From positions 84,551 to 148,550 of the forward strand of contig UQYM01000001.1 of assembly GCA_900545315.1 (NCBI GenBank): a stretch of DNA of 64,000 nucleotides, read 5' to 3'. The notes beneath the pieces are model-generated. The model was not told the DNA's origin. It saw only the letters and a program-made list of their open reading frames with translations, and did no database searches. Below are positions 52,306-61,052 of the stretch, piece by piece. Made by a program: the position numbers and the translations under genes. Position 1 is the first letter of the stretch; each line of letters starts with the position of its first letter. The DNA is from an uncultured Alistipes sp. GTDB lineage: Bacteria; Bacteroidota; Bacteroidia; Bacteroidales; Rikenellaceae.

Positions 52306-53385
52306 TTATTTGATTCTCAATTTTTTACCCAATCGTAAAATGGTGTTTCGGTTGATGCCGTTTAGGCGACAGATCTGGTTGATCGACACACCGTAACGGA
52401 TAGCCAATTTTCCCAACATATCTCCCGATTTGATAGTGTGGTAAACGGCCTTGTTGGAGCTAAGTGTAGGTTGTTTGGAGGTGGTTGTAGGCTTTTTTTG
52501 TGCCTGCTGTGCCTTGGCAATCTGTTCCAAAATATCCGCAGAGGTGGTGTCGCTATCGTTGGATGCTAACAAAGGAAGATCGTAGGCATCGTCCTCCTCG
52601 AGAATCTCCGAAGCTCGCGAATGGATATTGAAGAATGATTTCTCGAGGGCAAAGGTTTGGTATTTCAGATGGCCGGACTCGAAATCGATCAAAAATTCCG
52701 GATCAAAGGTTTGATCCTGATAACGGGTCTCGAAGTGCAGGTGTGGGCCTCTGCTGCGTCCGGTATTTCCACTAAAGCCGATAACCTGCCCTGCCTTGAC
52801 ATATTCGTTGGGCTGTACGTTCAGTTTGGACAGGTGGGCATTCCAAGTCTCCAGTCCGTTGCGGTGGCGGACAATGACCAGGTTTCCATATCCTCCGGTG
52901 TTATATTTGGCATAGCGTACCCGTCCGTCGAAAACTGCATAGACCGGTTCTCCAATGCTGAGCGGAATATCTACACCATTGTGGCTTCTGTATCTTCGAG
53001 GACCATATTTGGAGAGAACTTTGCCCACTACCGGAGCATGAAACTGGTCGAGATTATCGACCAGCTGAAGTTCGGTGATAGCAGGCAGATCGTTGTATTC
53101 GATGTCTCGATAAGCAAAGACGCCGGTTGTGTCCCAATGTTGGGTATAAATATCGAGGGAATCCAACTTTTGGAGATCTGGACGGTAATAGGCCCAGGTG
53201 TTGTTACTGTAAAGAATGATTTTGGTTTCTGGATCGCTGGTAGCAATGGTATCCAACGGCCGTTTGGGCAGCTCTTCCAATTTGGGTGATGCGTTGCTGA
53301 TCGAACCTCGCTTGCGGCTCTGAGCCGGAGTGGTGACAACCGCACTCAGTGTTATGGTGAGCAATAAAATGTAACGTAAAGTCAT
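52306..53385 (-). CDS. Exported M23 peptidase with LysM domain
   Basis: A 359-residue exported peptidoglycan-related protein. A signal peptide covers about residues 1-22. An intact M23 domain has H135xxxD139 and HLH at 215-217. A basic, Ser/Thr/Gln-rich linker leads to one C-terminal LysM domain (YHTIKSGDMLGKLAIRYGVS, about 313-359) that should bind glycan. The order peptidase-then-LysM is the reverse of many NlpD-type proteins. Start: ATG at 53385; a TTG eight codons earlier is less likely. A TATTTTTG element is 22 bases upstream. Confidence 0.93.
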   Translation of the reverse strand: MTLRYILLLTITLSAVVTTPAQSRKRGSISNASPKLEELPKRPLDTIATSDPETKIILYSNNTWAYYRPDLQKLDSLDIYTQHWDTTGVFAYRDIEYNDLPAITELQLVDNLDQFHAPVVGKVLSKYGPRRYRSHNGVDIPLSIGEPVYAVFDGRVRYAKYNTGGYGNLVIVRHRNGLETWNAHLSKLNVQPNEYVKAGQVIGFSGNTGRSRGPHLHFETRYQDQTFDPEFLIDFESGHLKYQTFALEKSFFNIHSRASEILEEDDAYDLPLLASNDSDTTSADILEQIAKAQQAQKKPTTTSKQPTLSSNKAVYHTIKSGDMLGKLAIRYGVSINQICRLNGINRNTILRLGKKLRIK

Positions 53386-53406
53386 GAAAATAAGGATTAT
53401 CTTCCC

Positions 53407-53414
53407 CAAAAATA
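53407..53414 (-). promoter_or_regulatory. -7 element (TATTTTTG) for M23-LysM gene
   Basis: Minus-strand TATTTTTG fits TAnnTTTG and ends 21 bases before the ATG at 53385, which supports that start. Confidence 0.5.
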
Positions 53415-53449
53415 GGAAAAAAAGAGCAAAAAGATGGTGTCGGGGAGGG

Positions 53450-54034
53450 TTAAATTTTTGATTCAGATTCGTTCAGGTACTTTTCTGCTGCGCACAATGC
53501 GTCGAAAAATTCGGCTCCGAAACGACGAATCAACGGGGCTTTCAGCATGCGGAATAACGGAATTCCCTTCTCTTTGCCCAACGTCAAGGCGTCGTGGCAG
53601 ACACTCCAACGATGGTAATTTAAACCAATGGAACCATTGCTGAACGTTACTAACCGAACCGGATACAGATGGCAGGAGATCGGTTTGATAAACGAGCATT
53701 TGCCCTCGTTATAGGCTCTTTCGATGGCGCAATAGGTGATTCCGTTCTCTTCAAACGAGTACGCACATTCGGCATCGTTAATCAACGGGGTGGTATAATC
53801 CCCATCCTCGTCGATCACCATAAACCCCTGTTTTTCGATTGCAGCCACTCCGGCAGGTTTCATATAGGGGCGGTAGGCTTCATACTCCTCTTCCAAAATA
53901 TCCACCTCATCCGCTTCGAGCGGTGCGCCGGCATTACCCTCTACACAGCAGATCCCTTTGCAGCGCGCCAAATCGCAACAGAAACGGGTCGTGAGAATCT
54001 CGGTACTGATGATTTTATCGTCAATTTGAATCAT
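53450..54034 (-). CDS. DUF3109 family cysteine-rich protein
   Basis: A 194-residue cytoplasmic protein of the DUF3109 family, whose function is not established. It has clustered cysteines C19, C20, C25, C29 and C30 (FCCDLARCKGICC), and later Cys in CAYSF, CAIERA, GKCSF and SCHLYPVRL, a layout suggesting a metal or iron-sulfur site like that of YkgJ-type CxxxCxxCC proteins. It lies 64 bases upstream of the M23-LysM gene on the same strand, but that gene has its own -7 element. Confidence 0.85.
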   Translation of the reverse strand: MIQIDDKIISTEILTTRFCCDLARCKGICCVEGNAGAPLEADEVDILEEEYEAYRPYMKPAGVAAIEKQGFMVIDEDGDYTTPLINDAECAYSFEENGITYCAIERAYNEGKCSFIKPISCHLYPVRLVTFSNGSIGLNYHRWSVCHDALTLGKEKGIPLFRMLKAPLIRRFGAEFFDALCAAEKYLNESESKI

Positions 54035-54236
54035 GAATCGTTGATTTTGTATCCAGTTCAGAGCTTCTCGAATTTTGTAAAAAGAGACACTGAATAGGAT
54101 TGGGTAAATGTCGCTGGACGACTAAAAAATAAAAGCCTATCGTAATGCCAAAGTGGCTTTACAGGCTGTCTGATACAGGTTGTCCATGCTCAGACAAAGG
54201 TAGCACTTCGGAGGCTGAATTGCAAAAGCTGAGAGC

Positions 54237-54267
54237 TTGGTGGTCTGAGGTTTTTTCCGTATTTTTG
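54237..54267 (+). promoter_or_regulatory. Promoter of the alpha-galactosidase
   Basis: TTG (54237-54239), 20-base spacer and TATTTTTG (54260-54267) match the Bacteroidota promoter pattern in both boxes, 45 bases before the ATG. Confidence 0.7.
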
Positions 54268-54312
54268 AAAGTCATAAGACTAATCATTCATTCTCTAAAC
54301 TACTGATTTAAT

Positions 54313-56481
54313 ATGAAACTTGTAAAGTTTATAGGAATCGGTTTGTTGAGTTGTAGCTTTGTGTTTTTGCATGCTGCAGTTCCGCAAAAAACGATTCTGG
54401 TGACTACGGGTAAAACCGATTTGGTACTCAAGGTCGATACGACAGGCCGTTTGTGTCAGTCATATCTTGGCACGTCGTGGAGCGATGCGAGTGGTATCGA
54501 AGCGTTGCAACCCGGACGGGATGCCTATCAGCCGTACGATTTGAAGAACTTTTCCGAACCGGCTTTCCGTATGGTACATGCTGACGGCAATACCTCCTCT
54601 CTGTTCAAATATGTCTCTCACACCCAGGAGCAACTTTCTGATAATGTGACTCGTACGGTCATTACGTTACGGGATGAAGTCTATCCGGTTGAGGTGAAAC
54701 TTTTCTACGAGACATACCGCAAGGAAAACGTTGTCAAGGCTTGGACCGAAATCTCCCATCAGGAGAAAAAAACGGTGTTGTTGCAGGATTTTGCCTCTTC
54801 CCTGCTCTATTTCTCCTATCCGGAGTACTATCTGACCGAATTTACCGGTAAGTGGGGTAATGAGGTCAATATGACCGAAGAGCGGTTGACGCCGGGACGT
54901 AAAATTCTGGATACCCGTTTGGGCGCGCGAGCTGCAATGTTGACTTCGCCGTTTTTTATGGTGGGGATGAACGGCCCGGCTCGTGAAAATGAGGGCGAAG
55001 TGCTGCTCGGAACCTTGAACTGGACGGGAAACTTCCGTTTTACTTTCGATGTGGATAATAGCAACGATTTGCGTATTGTCTCCGGAATCAACCCCTATGC
55101 CTCCGAATATCGGTTGAAACCCAAGGAGGTATTCCGCACCCCGGAATTCGTCTTTGTGTATAGCGATTGCGGTACCGGTGCAGCGTCACGCGGTCTGCAC
55201 AATTGGGCTCGCGATTATCAGCTGAAAGAGGGTCGTGGATCTCGTTTGACGCTGTTGAACAACTGGGAGGCGACCGGTTTTAATTTTGATGAGCAGAAGC
55301 TGTCGCACTTTATGAAAGAGGCGGCTACCTTGGGCGTGGATATGTTCTTGCTTGACGATGGTTGGTTCGGAAACAAGTATCCCCGTAGTGGCGACAAGAG
55401 CGGTTTGGGCGATTGGGAAGCTACAAAAGAGAAATTGCCGCACGGTGTTGCCGGTTTGGTTAGTGCAGCAGACAGTGCTGGTGTGAAATTCGGTATTTGG
55501 GTAGAGCCGGAAATGGTTAACCCCAAAAGCGAACTTTATGAGAAACATCCAGAATGGGTTATCCACTACCCCAACCGTGAACCCTATTTTTATCGCAACC
55601 AGTTGGCTCTGGATCTTTGCAATCCGGAGGTGCAGGATTATGTCTTCGGTATCATCGACAAACTGTTGAGCGAAAATCCGGGATTGGCCTATTTCAAATG
55701 GGACTGCAACAGTATGTTGACCAATCCATACTCCTTCTATCTGAAAGAGAATCAGTCTCACCTCTTTATTGAATATGTGCGTGGTTTGTACAATGTGTTG
55801 GATCGCCTGCAGGCTAAATATCCGCATCTTCCGATGATGCTCTGCTCGGGTGGTGGTGCCCGTTGTGATTATGGCGCGCTGAAATATTTTACCGAATTTT
55901 GGGCCAGTGACAATACCGATCCGGTTCGCCGTATCTTTATTCAATGGGGTTTCTCCTACTTCTTCCCTGCTAAAAGTATCGGAGCTCACGTCACCTCATG
56001 GGGTGAGCAAAGCATCAAATTCCGTACGGATGTGGCGATGATGGATAAACTCGGTTTCGATATCAATATGGATCGCCTCTCTGAGCCGGAACGTCAGTTC
56101 TGTCGTGACGCGGTTCAGATCTATAAACGACTCACTCCGGTGATCCAGGAGGGTGATCAGTATCGTTTGGTTTCGCCGTTTGGTTCGAACCATGCTGCAG
56201 TTATGTATCTGACCCCGGATAAGAGTCATGGCGTGTTGTTTGCTTATGACATGTATCCGCGTAAACATGTGGAGCGTCTCTATCCGATCCAGTTGAATGG
56301 GCTCGATCCGCAGCGTAAATATAAACTTGTCGAGATCAACAAGATGGATGACGGTTCGCTGGTACGTCCTTTTGTGGATGAGGGTAAAGTCTATACGGGT
56401 GAATACCTGATGAAGGTGGGTGTTCAGGCCTTCTCGGATTTGCAGGAGCGCAGCCGTGTAATTGAAATTATTGCTCAGTAA
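54313..56481 (+). CDS. Secreted GH36 alpha-galactosidase
   Basis: A 722-residue glycoside hydrolase family 36 enzyme that releases terminal alpha-linked galactose, as from raffinose-type sugars and galactomannans. A signal peptide (about 1-21) precedes a beta-sandwich domain, a TIM barrel and a C-terminal beta domain. The nucleophile is D464 in FKWDCNS and the acid/base D533 in WASDNTDP; FLLDDGWFG and GIWVEPEMVNP are also family marks. The FKWDCN form (with Cys two after Trp) is the typical GH36 one. It is monocistronic with its own promoter and terminator, and no SusCD pair or regulator is next to it. Confidence 0.96.
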   Translation: MKLVKFIGIGLLSCSFVFLHAAVPQKTILVTTGKTDLVLKVDTTGRLCQSYLGTSWSDASGIEALQPGRDAYQPYDLKNFSEPAFRMVHADGNTSSLFKYVSHTQEQLSDNVTRTVITLRDEVYPVEVKLFYETYRKENVVKAWTEISHQEKKTVLLQDFASSLLYFSYPEYYLTEFTGKWGNEVNMTEERLTPGRKILDTRLGARAAMLTSPFFMVGMNGPARENEGEVLLGTLNWTGNFRFTFDVDNSNDLRIVSGINPYASEYRLKPKEVFRTPEFVFVYSDCGTGAASRGLHNWARDYQLKEGRGSRLTLLNNWEATGFNFDEQKLSHFMKEAATLGVDMFLLDDGWFGNKYPRSGDKSGLGDWEATKEKLPHGVAGLVSAADSAGVKFGIWVEPEMVNPKSELYEKHPEWVIHYPNREPYFYRNQLALDLCNPEVQDYVFGIIDKLLSENPGLAYFKWDCNSMLTNPYSFYLKENQSHLFIEYVRGLYNVLDRLQAKYPHLPMMLCSGGGARCDYGALKYFTEFWASDNTDPVRRIFIQWGFSYFFPAKSIGAHVTSWGEQSIKFRTDVAMMDKLGFDINMDRLSEPERQFCRDAVQIYKRLTPVIQEGDQYRLVSPFGSNHAAVMYLTPDKSHGVLFAYDMYPRKHVERLYPIQLNGLDPQRKYKLVEINKMDDGSLVRPFVDEGKVYTGEYLMKVGVQAFSDLQERSRVIEIIAQ

Positions 56482-56518
56482 ATAAATGCAATCAGCCTAA
56501 TCGATAAGGCTCTAAAAC

Positions 56519-56554
56519 AAAAGCGGAGCGAGCTGTTCAGCTCGCTCCGCTTTT
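56519..56554. terminator. Bidirectional terminator after GH36
   Basis: AAAAGCGGAGCGAGCTG (56519-56535) pairs with CAGCTCGCTCCGCTTTT (56538-56554), followed by TTATTT on the plus strand and TTTTGTTTTAG on the minus strand. It lies between convergent GH36 and ddl genes. Confidence 0.94.
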
Positions 56555-56751
56555 TTATTTACTTTGTTAATGCCTAAAATTGTCGGGACCTAATGGTATA
56601 TGGTGTTCTCAAAACTCTGTGAAAACAGGAAATAGAGATGCATTCCCTTTTATCCTGCAGCAATAAGACTTGATATAGAATTGTGAGAACTGGCTCTGTT
56701 GAGCAACCGCGTGACCACTTTTGACCCCCACTGGACCGTCTGAGGCTGAGG

Positions 56752-57726
56752 CTATTTTGAGGTATCGGCAATAATCAGATTAAACAGTTCGGTTAGACTC
56801 ATGCCCATGGCAGCCGCCTGCTGTGGGATGATGCTGTGCGAACTCATTCCCGGAATGGTATTGATTTCGATCATGTAAGGGGTATCGCCTTTGATAATGA
56901 AGTCGATCCGCACTACCCCACGGCAGTTCAGCCGTTTGTAGGCGATCAAGGTCAGACGATTGACCTCTTTGCGAACGGCGTCAGGCAGATCAGCCGGAGT
57001 AATTTCGTGGGATAGACCTTGGTATTTGGCTTCATAATCGAAGAACTCTTTTTGAGAAACCAATTCGGTAATCGGGAAGACGTACTCTTTACCTCCTGCG
57101 ATCATGACGCCGCAACTGATTTCACGTCCTTCGATAAACTCCTCCATCAGAACCTGATCGCTCTCTTTGAAAGCCTCTTGGATGGCCGGTAAAAGCTCTG
57201 CTTGTGTCTTGACTTTGGTCACGCCGAAGCTGCTGCCGCTGGCGTTGGGCTTGACAAACAACGGCAAACCGAGTGTTGCAACGATCTGATCGGGATTCAC
57301 CTCCGAACTTTTGTTCAACAGGATCTCTTTGGCCAGATGAATTCCACTACCGGCCACTGCCCTTTTACAGGCCGACTTGTCGAACGTCAATACCGACGAA
57401 ACAAAACCACAGGAGGAGTATGGAATGCCCAGCATGTCGAGGTAACCTTGCAAACGGCCATCTTCGCCCGGAGTACCGTGAATAATGATCAGGGCATATT
57501 CGAGTTTGATTTTCTTTCCGGCAACGGTTAGGGTAAAATCATTGCGATCCAATTCGCTTTTTGTACCGTCGGGGGCGGTATAGGTCCAATGCTTGTCACG
57601 CAGTACGATCGTATAGGGATTGTAAAGTGAACGGTCTAAGATCTTTTCGATATTGGCAGCCCCTTGCAGTGCAATCTGCCACTCCGAGGAGTCGCCCCCG
57701 GTCAATAAAGCTATGTTCTTTGCCAT
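56752..57726 (-). CDS. ddl: D-alanine--D-alanine ligase
   Basis: A 324-residue ATP-grasp ligase that makes D-Ala-D-Ala for peptidoglycan. The N-terminal ALLTGGDSSEW, the ATP-binding VKPNASGSSFGVTKV, EFIEGREISCGVM and the metal-site RIDFIIKGDTPYMIEINTIPGM are in order. The omega-loop Tyr region (FFDYEAKYQG) contains the YEAKY form, so a D-Ala rather than D-Lac product is expected. A TACTTTTG -7 element lies 26 bases upstream. Confidence 0.97.
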   Translation of the reverse strand: MAKNIALLTGGDSSEWQIALQGAANIEKILDRSLYNPYTIVLRDKHWTYTAPDGTKSELDRNDFTLTVAGKKIKLEYALIIIHGTPGEDGRLQGYLDMLGIPYSSCGFVSSVLTFDKSACKRAVAGSGIHLAKEILLNKSSEVNPDQIVATLGLPLFVKPNASGSSFGVTKVKTQAELLPAIQEAFKESDQVLMEEFIEGREISCGVMIAGGKEYVFPITELVSQKEFFDYEAKYQGLSHEITPADLPDAVRKEVNRLTLIAYKRLNCRGVVRIDFIIKGDTPYMIEINTIPGMSSHSIIPQQAAAMGMSLTELFNLIIADTSK

Positions 57727-57752
57727 GATAAACGGAACTCTAAATGTTTGAG

Positions 57753-57760
57753 CAAAAGTA
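57753..57760 (-). promoter_or_regulatory. -7 element (TACTTTTG) for ddl
   Basis: Minus-strand TACTTTTG fits TAnnTTTG, 26 bases before the ddl ATG. Confidence 0.5.
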
Positions 57761-57932
57761 ACGCTTTTGTGGTGATGACGAACGGTTATTACGAGAAATC
57801 TTATCGCTATGGTTGTTTGTTGGATCGAATGAGTATGGTAAAATACTCGCGTGTGGATTCAGTTTTGATGCGTCGCTCTTTTTGCATACCGCTACAAGAA
57901 ATGTGAAGTCCTTATTCAAATTCAAATCCGGG

Positions 57933-58184
57933 TTAAGGATTGAATTGATCGACGTAATGGTAGGCGAAAATCTCTTTGACTAACACGCTGTATTGCTGAG
58001 CTTCGGTGTTTTCCGGGTCGATACGGAGCGCCTGCATAAAATCGTTCAGCGCTTTGTCAAATGTACCACATTGGTGATACAATTTGCCACGTTGCAGGTA
58101 GAGGTCTGCATCGTTGGTATTCGAACCGATTTGGTCGGTTAGTTGTTCGATCTTTTGGAGTAGTGTTGTCCTATCGATAGCCAT
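57933..58184 (-). CDS. Small TPR-repeat protein
   Basis: An 83-residue protein with about one and a half tetratricopeptide repeats (NDADLYLQRGKLYHQCGTFDKALNDF, then ALRIDPENTEAQQ), likely a protein-protein interaction module of unknown partner. The start ATG at 58184 lies inside the last codons of nadD, giving a 14-base overlap in a different frame. In this order yicC-gmk-nadD-TPR it probably ends one operon. A longer in-frame start at 58232 would overlap nadD further and is rejected. Confidence 0.8.
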   Translation of the reverse strand: MAIDRTTLLQKIEQLTDQIGSNTNDADLYLQRGKLYHQCGTFDKALNDFMQALRIDPENTEAQQYSVLVKEIFAYHYVDQFNP

Positions 58185-58830
58185 ATAAATTGTGCTGTTT
58201 GATGTAATCCCAAACCCCGTCAGGAAGCTCACTGGAGATAGCTTTCTCCTCGTTGAGGTGCATTGTGGAGGCGGTTTGAGATGTTTGGGGTTGAGGATGG
58301 TTGAGCTGTGCGATTTGTTGCCGAATGTCGGTCGCTGCCTGCGGCAGCAGCGGTAAATCGGCCAAATAGCTCATCTTTCGGGTGAGATCGTTATTGGGCA
58401 TCGGCCATCCCGCACGTGGATAAACCAATACCGGATAGTTGGTTATGATCTCGTTGTGAGCAATCCACCGGTCGAAACATTGCGCATTATCGCTGCCGAT
58501 CAGTAGTGCAAACTTGCGTTCAGGATAGACTGTTGCGAGTGCATGCAGTGTGTGGATGGTAGCCGAGGGCTTGGGTAGATGAAATTCGATGTCGCAAACC
58601 TGAATCCGATAGGCACAGGTAGCATGTTGCGCCGCAATGCGGGCCATTTGCAGGCGATGCTCTTCCGGAGCCAGATCGGTACGCTGTTTCAGCGGATTTT
58701 GCGGAGAGACAACCAGCCACAGATCGCATTGCGGATAACGGTTCAGAACCTCTTCGGCCAGTGCAATATGCCCTTTATGGATCGGGTTAAACGATCCGCA
58801 ATAGAGAATGGTATGGGGCTCAGTTGGCAT
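58171..58830 (-). CDS. nadD: Nicotinate-nucleotide adenylyltransferase
   Basis: A 219-residue nucleotidyltransferase that adenylates nicotinate mononucleotide in NAD synthesis. The phosphate-binding YCGSFNPIHKGHIALAEE near the N-terminus is diagnostic, with VSPQNPLKQR following. The typical C-terminal ISSTxIR is not seen in its usual form; instead the end reads ISSELPDGVWDYIKQHNLYG, which is the NadD end. An insert of about 30 residues lies before it. It is 18 bases after gmk and overlaps the TPR gene. Confidence 0.93.
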   Translation of the reverse strand: MPTEPHTILYCGSFNPIHKGHIALAEEVLNRYPQCDLWLVVSPQNPLKQRTDLAPEEHRLQMARIAAQHATCAYRIQVCDIEFHLPKPSATIHTLHALATVYPERKFALLIGSDNAQCFDRWIAHNEIITNYPVLVYPRAGWPMPNNDLTRKMSYLADLPLLPQAATDIRQQIAQLNHPQPQTSQTASTMHLNEEKAISSELPDGVWDYIKQHNLYGYR

Positions 58831-58848
58831 ACGGGTGAATTGTTGGAC

Positions 58849-59436
58849 TCAACCGATGAAATCCGCTACCTGTTTTTTAGCTTCTGCAACGGCAGTAGCC
58901 AGATCATCATTGACGACGATGCAGTCAAACTGATTGGAGTAGGTCAACTCTTCGGCCGCCTTGGCTACCCGCTTGGCGATCATTTCGGGCGAGTCGGTTC
59001 CCCGATCGACCAGCCTTTGATGCAGGACTTCAATCGACGGGGGCATAATGAACAGTGAAAGGGCCTGTTTCCCAAAGATTTTTTTCAGGTTGACGCCCCC
59101 TTTGACATCGACGTCGAATACGATGACATGGCCCTTGCTCCAGATGCGTTCCAACTCACTGCGAAGCGTACCGTAGCAGGTTCCGGCATAGACCTCTTCC
59201 CACTCGACAAACTCCTGATTGGCCACTTTGCGCATAAATTCGTCATGGCTGAAAAAGTAATATTCCCGGCCGTTGATTTCTGCACCGCGCGGTGCACGGC
59301 AAGTGGCCGATATGGAAAATTCCAGTTGCGGAAAACTACTGAGCAATTGACCAATAATGGTCGATTTGCCTGAACCCGATGGAGCGGAGAAGATAACCAC
59401 CTTCCCGCTTACATGCTTTGAGGTATCCTGTGCCAT
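58849..59436 (-). CDS. gmk: Guanylate kinase
   Basis: A 195-residue kinase converting GMP to GDP. The P-loop SAPSGSGKSTI is at about residues 15-25, the GMP-binding SATCRAPRGAEINGREYYF and EWEEVYAGTCYGT parts follow, and FDVDVKGGVNLKK is the Walker B region. The length is usual. It lies 150 bases downstream of yicC on the same strand and is followed by nadD. Confidence 0.97.
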   Translation of the reverse strand: MAQDTSKHVSGKVVIFSAPSGSGKSTIIGQLLSSFPQLEFSISATCRAPRGAEINGREYYFFSHDEFMRKVANQEFVEWEEVYAGTCYGTLRSELERIWSKGHVIVFDVDVKGGVNLKKIFGKQALSLFIMPPSIEVLHQRLVDRGTDSPEMIAKRVAKAAEELTYSNQFDCIVVNDDLATAVAEAKKQVADFIG

Positions 59437-59586
59437 GGTCTGTTAAAATTGATACAAAACGCTGAAAAGGAGCAATCCGAAGTTGCAAGCACACGAGCAG
59501 ATCAGAGCTATATCCCCCAAAAACCATATTGACTCGTTTGGGTGAGAGTTTGTAAAATCTCTGGGTGTCGTCCGCTTGATGATGCG

Positions 59587-60471
59587 TTACAAAATATTGA
59601 GGACCTGTTCTTTGATCTTTTCGAGCTCATCTTTCATCTCAACCACCATCTTTTGCATGGTAGCTTCGTTGGATTTGGAGCCCAGGGTATTGATCTCGCG
59701 GCCCAATTCCTGAGCAATGAATCCCAATTTGCGTCCGGCCCCATCTTCTCCGTGAGCCACTTCACGGAAGTAGTCGCAATGATTCTGAATGCGTACCTTC
59801 TCTTCGGTGACATCCAGTTTTTCCAGGTAGTAGATCATCTCCTGCTCGAGGCGGTTGTTATCCAACGGAATCCCAATGTTCTCGATATTCTCCCGAATAC
59901 GCTTTTTGATGGTTTCGGTGCGAGCTTGTTCGTATGGGGTAACGTTGTTCTTGATGGTTTCGATTTTGTCGATACGTTTTAGCAGATCTGCGATCAATTT
60001 GGCTCCCTCCTGTGTGCGGAATGCCTCAATGTGCTCCAACGCTTCGTTGACCGTATGCATCAAGGCATGCTCTTCGGTTTCGGTGAGTGTCTGATTGTCG
60101 GTCTGTACCACATCGGGCAGGCGTAAAATTGTTTGCAGGACCGCAGCATCGACCGGTTTGGTTCCCCAAGCCATGCTCTTGCCGTCCGCCAGGGCCATCA
60201 ATTGGTCATAGTAATTGTCGAAGGCCACCTTGTTGATGGTTACACAGCCTGAATCGCCTGTCATCTCCACCGTGATAAACACATCGATCTTTCCTCGTTG
60301 CAGGCATTTGGTGACCGCATTGCGTATCTCATACTCTTTGGAGCGGTATAATGCAGGCAATTTGACAGTTATATCGGCCTGTTTGCTGTTCAGTGAACGG
60401 AGCTCGACGGTAATTTTTTTGTTGTCGAGCATGGTCTCGGCTTTGCCGTAACCGGTCATCGATTTAATCAT
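59587..60471 (-). CDS. YicC family protein
   Basis: A 294-residue YicC-type protein; E. coli YicC has been reported as an endoribonuclease in small-RNA turnover. The N-terminus MIKSMTGYGKAE is the family signature, which decides the start (an ATG two codons earlier is possible). The C-terminal DUF1732 part with GRKLGFIAQELGREINTLGSKSN is intact. It commonly precedes gmk, as here. Confidence 0.93.
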   Translation of the reverse strand: MIKSMTGYGKAETMLDNKKITVELRSLNSKQADITVKLPALYRSKEYEIRNAVTKCLQRGKIDVFITVEMTGDSGCVTINKVAFDNYYDQLMALADGKSMAWGTKPVDAAVLQTILRLPDVVQTDNQTLTETEEHALMHTVNEALEHIEAFRTQEGAKLIADLLKRIDKIETIKNNVTPYEQARTETIKKRIRENIENIGIPLDNNRLEQEMIYYLEKLDVTEEKVRIQNHCDYFREVAHGEDGAGRKLGFIAQELGREINTLGSKSNEATMQKMVVEMKDELEKIKEQVLNIL

Positions 60472-60477
60472 ATTCAT

Positions 60478-61052
60478 CGGGATTTTGATAACCCCAAAAG
60501 TAATCAATAATTTTCAATCGAGACATGTACTGGGCTGCAGATTGTGAAACATTCGACCAAATATCGACTCAGATGCCTCCAAGCGGGCGCTGAGCTATGG
60601 CTTAAGAAGATGATTTTGTTGAGAGGTACACTTATTGAAGAGAGCGGTGCATCATTGAAATTGGTGCCATGCTGTCTGCTGGGGGCATTGAAGCTGAGGG
60701 CATTGAATGTATTGTTCATGGATCACAGATATTCGTACGTAATGCTTGGATGATTGAAGATTGTTGTAAAGTGTTGCTGAGAGGTGGTTGAGGTGGGTGT
60801 TGGACCTGTTTCCCTCATAATATGTATGATTTAAAATTAACGGTGAGCCTTGGTTTATTGAAGAGAATAAACCTGCGGGTAAACCCTCCTGAAAGCCCAT
60901 TTCAATAAAAATTTGTTAAAAATGGACCAAGCGCGGAGCTTGTTGTAGAAAATGGATAAATTATTGTTCTATATCCGAAAAAAATCGGTATTTTTGGAAA
61001 TGGATCTTTGGTGGATCCCGATTCAATAAGCAAGAATACAGATTAGAACATT
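60478..61052. other. Divergent spacer before serC, no gene
   Basis: No credible reading frame or tRNA in this 575-base stretch. It holds a ten-base direct repeat GGGCATTGAA at 60683-60692 and 60698-60707 (period 15) and the serC promoter at its right end. Confidence 0.6.
60964..60996 (+). promoter_or_regulatory. Promoter of serC
   Basis: TTG at 60964-60966 and TATTTTTG at 60989-60996, 22-base spacer, 56 bases before the ATG. A short inverted repeat CCGA-N6-TCGG (60976-60989 region) lies between the two boxes. Confidence 0.6.

Noticed and set aside
54131..54160. Small hairpin in the spacer before GH36 (AGCCT ... AGGCT)
   Set aside because: It is weak, is not placed after any gene read in the right direction and has no T-tract.
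57880..57932. Possible terminator after the TPR gene (TCCTTA ... TAAGGA)
   Set aside because: The stem is short with a long loop and no good U-tract.
60508..60900. Short open frames in the spacer before serC
   Set aside because: They have no family resemblance, poor codon character and no promoter, and lie on both strands of the same stretch.
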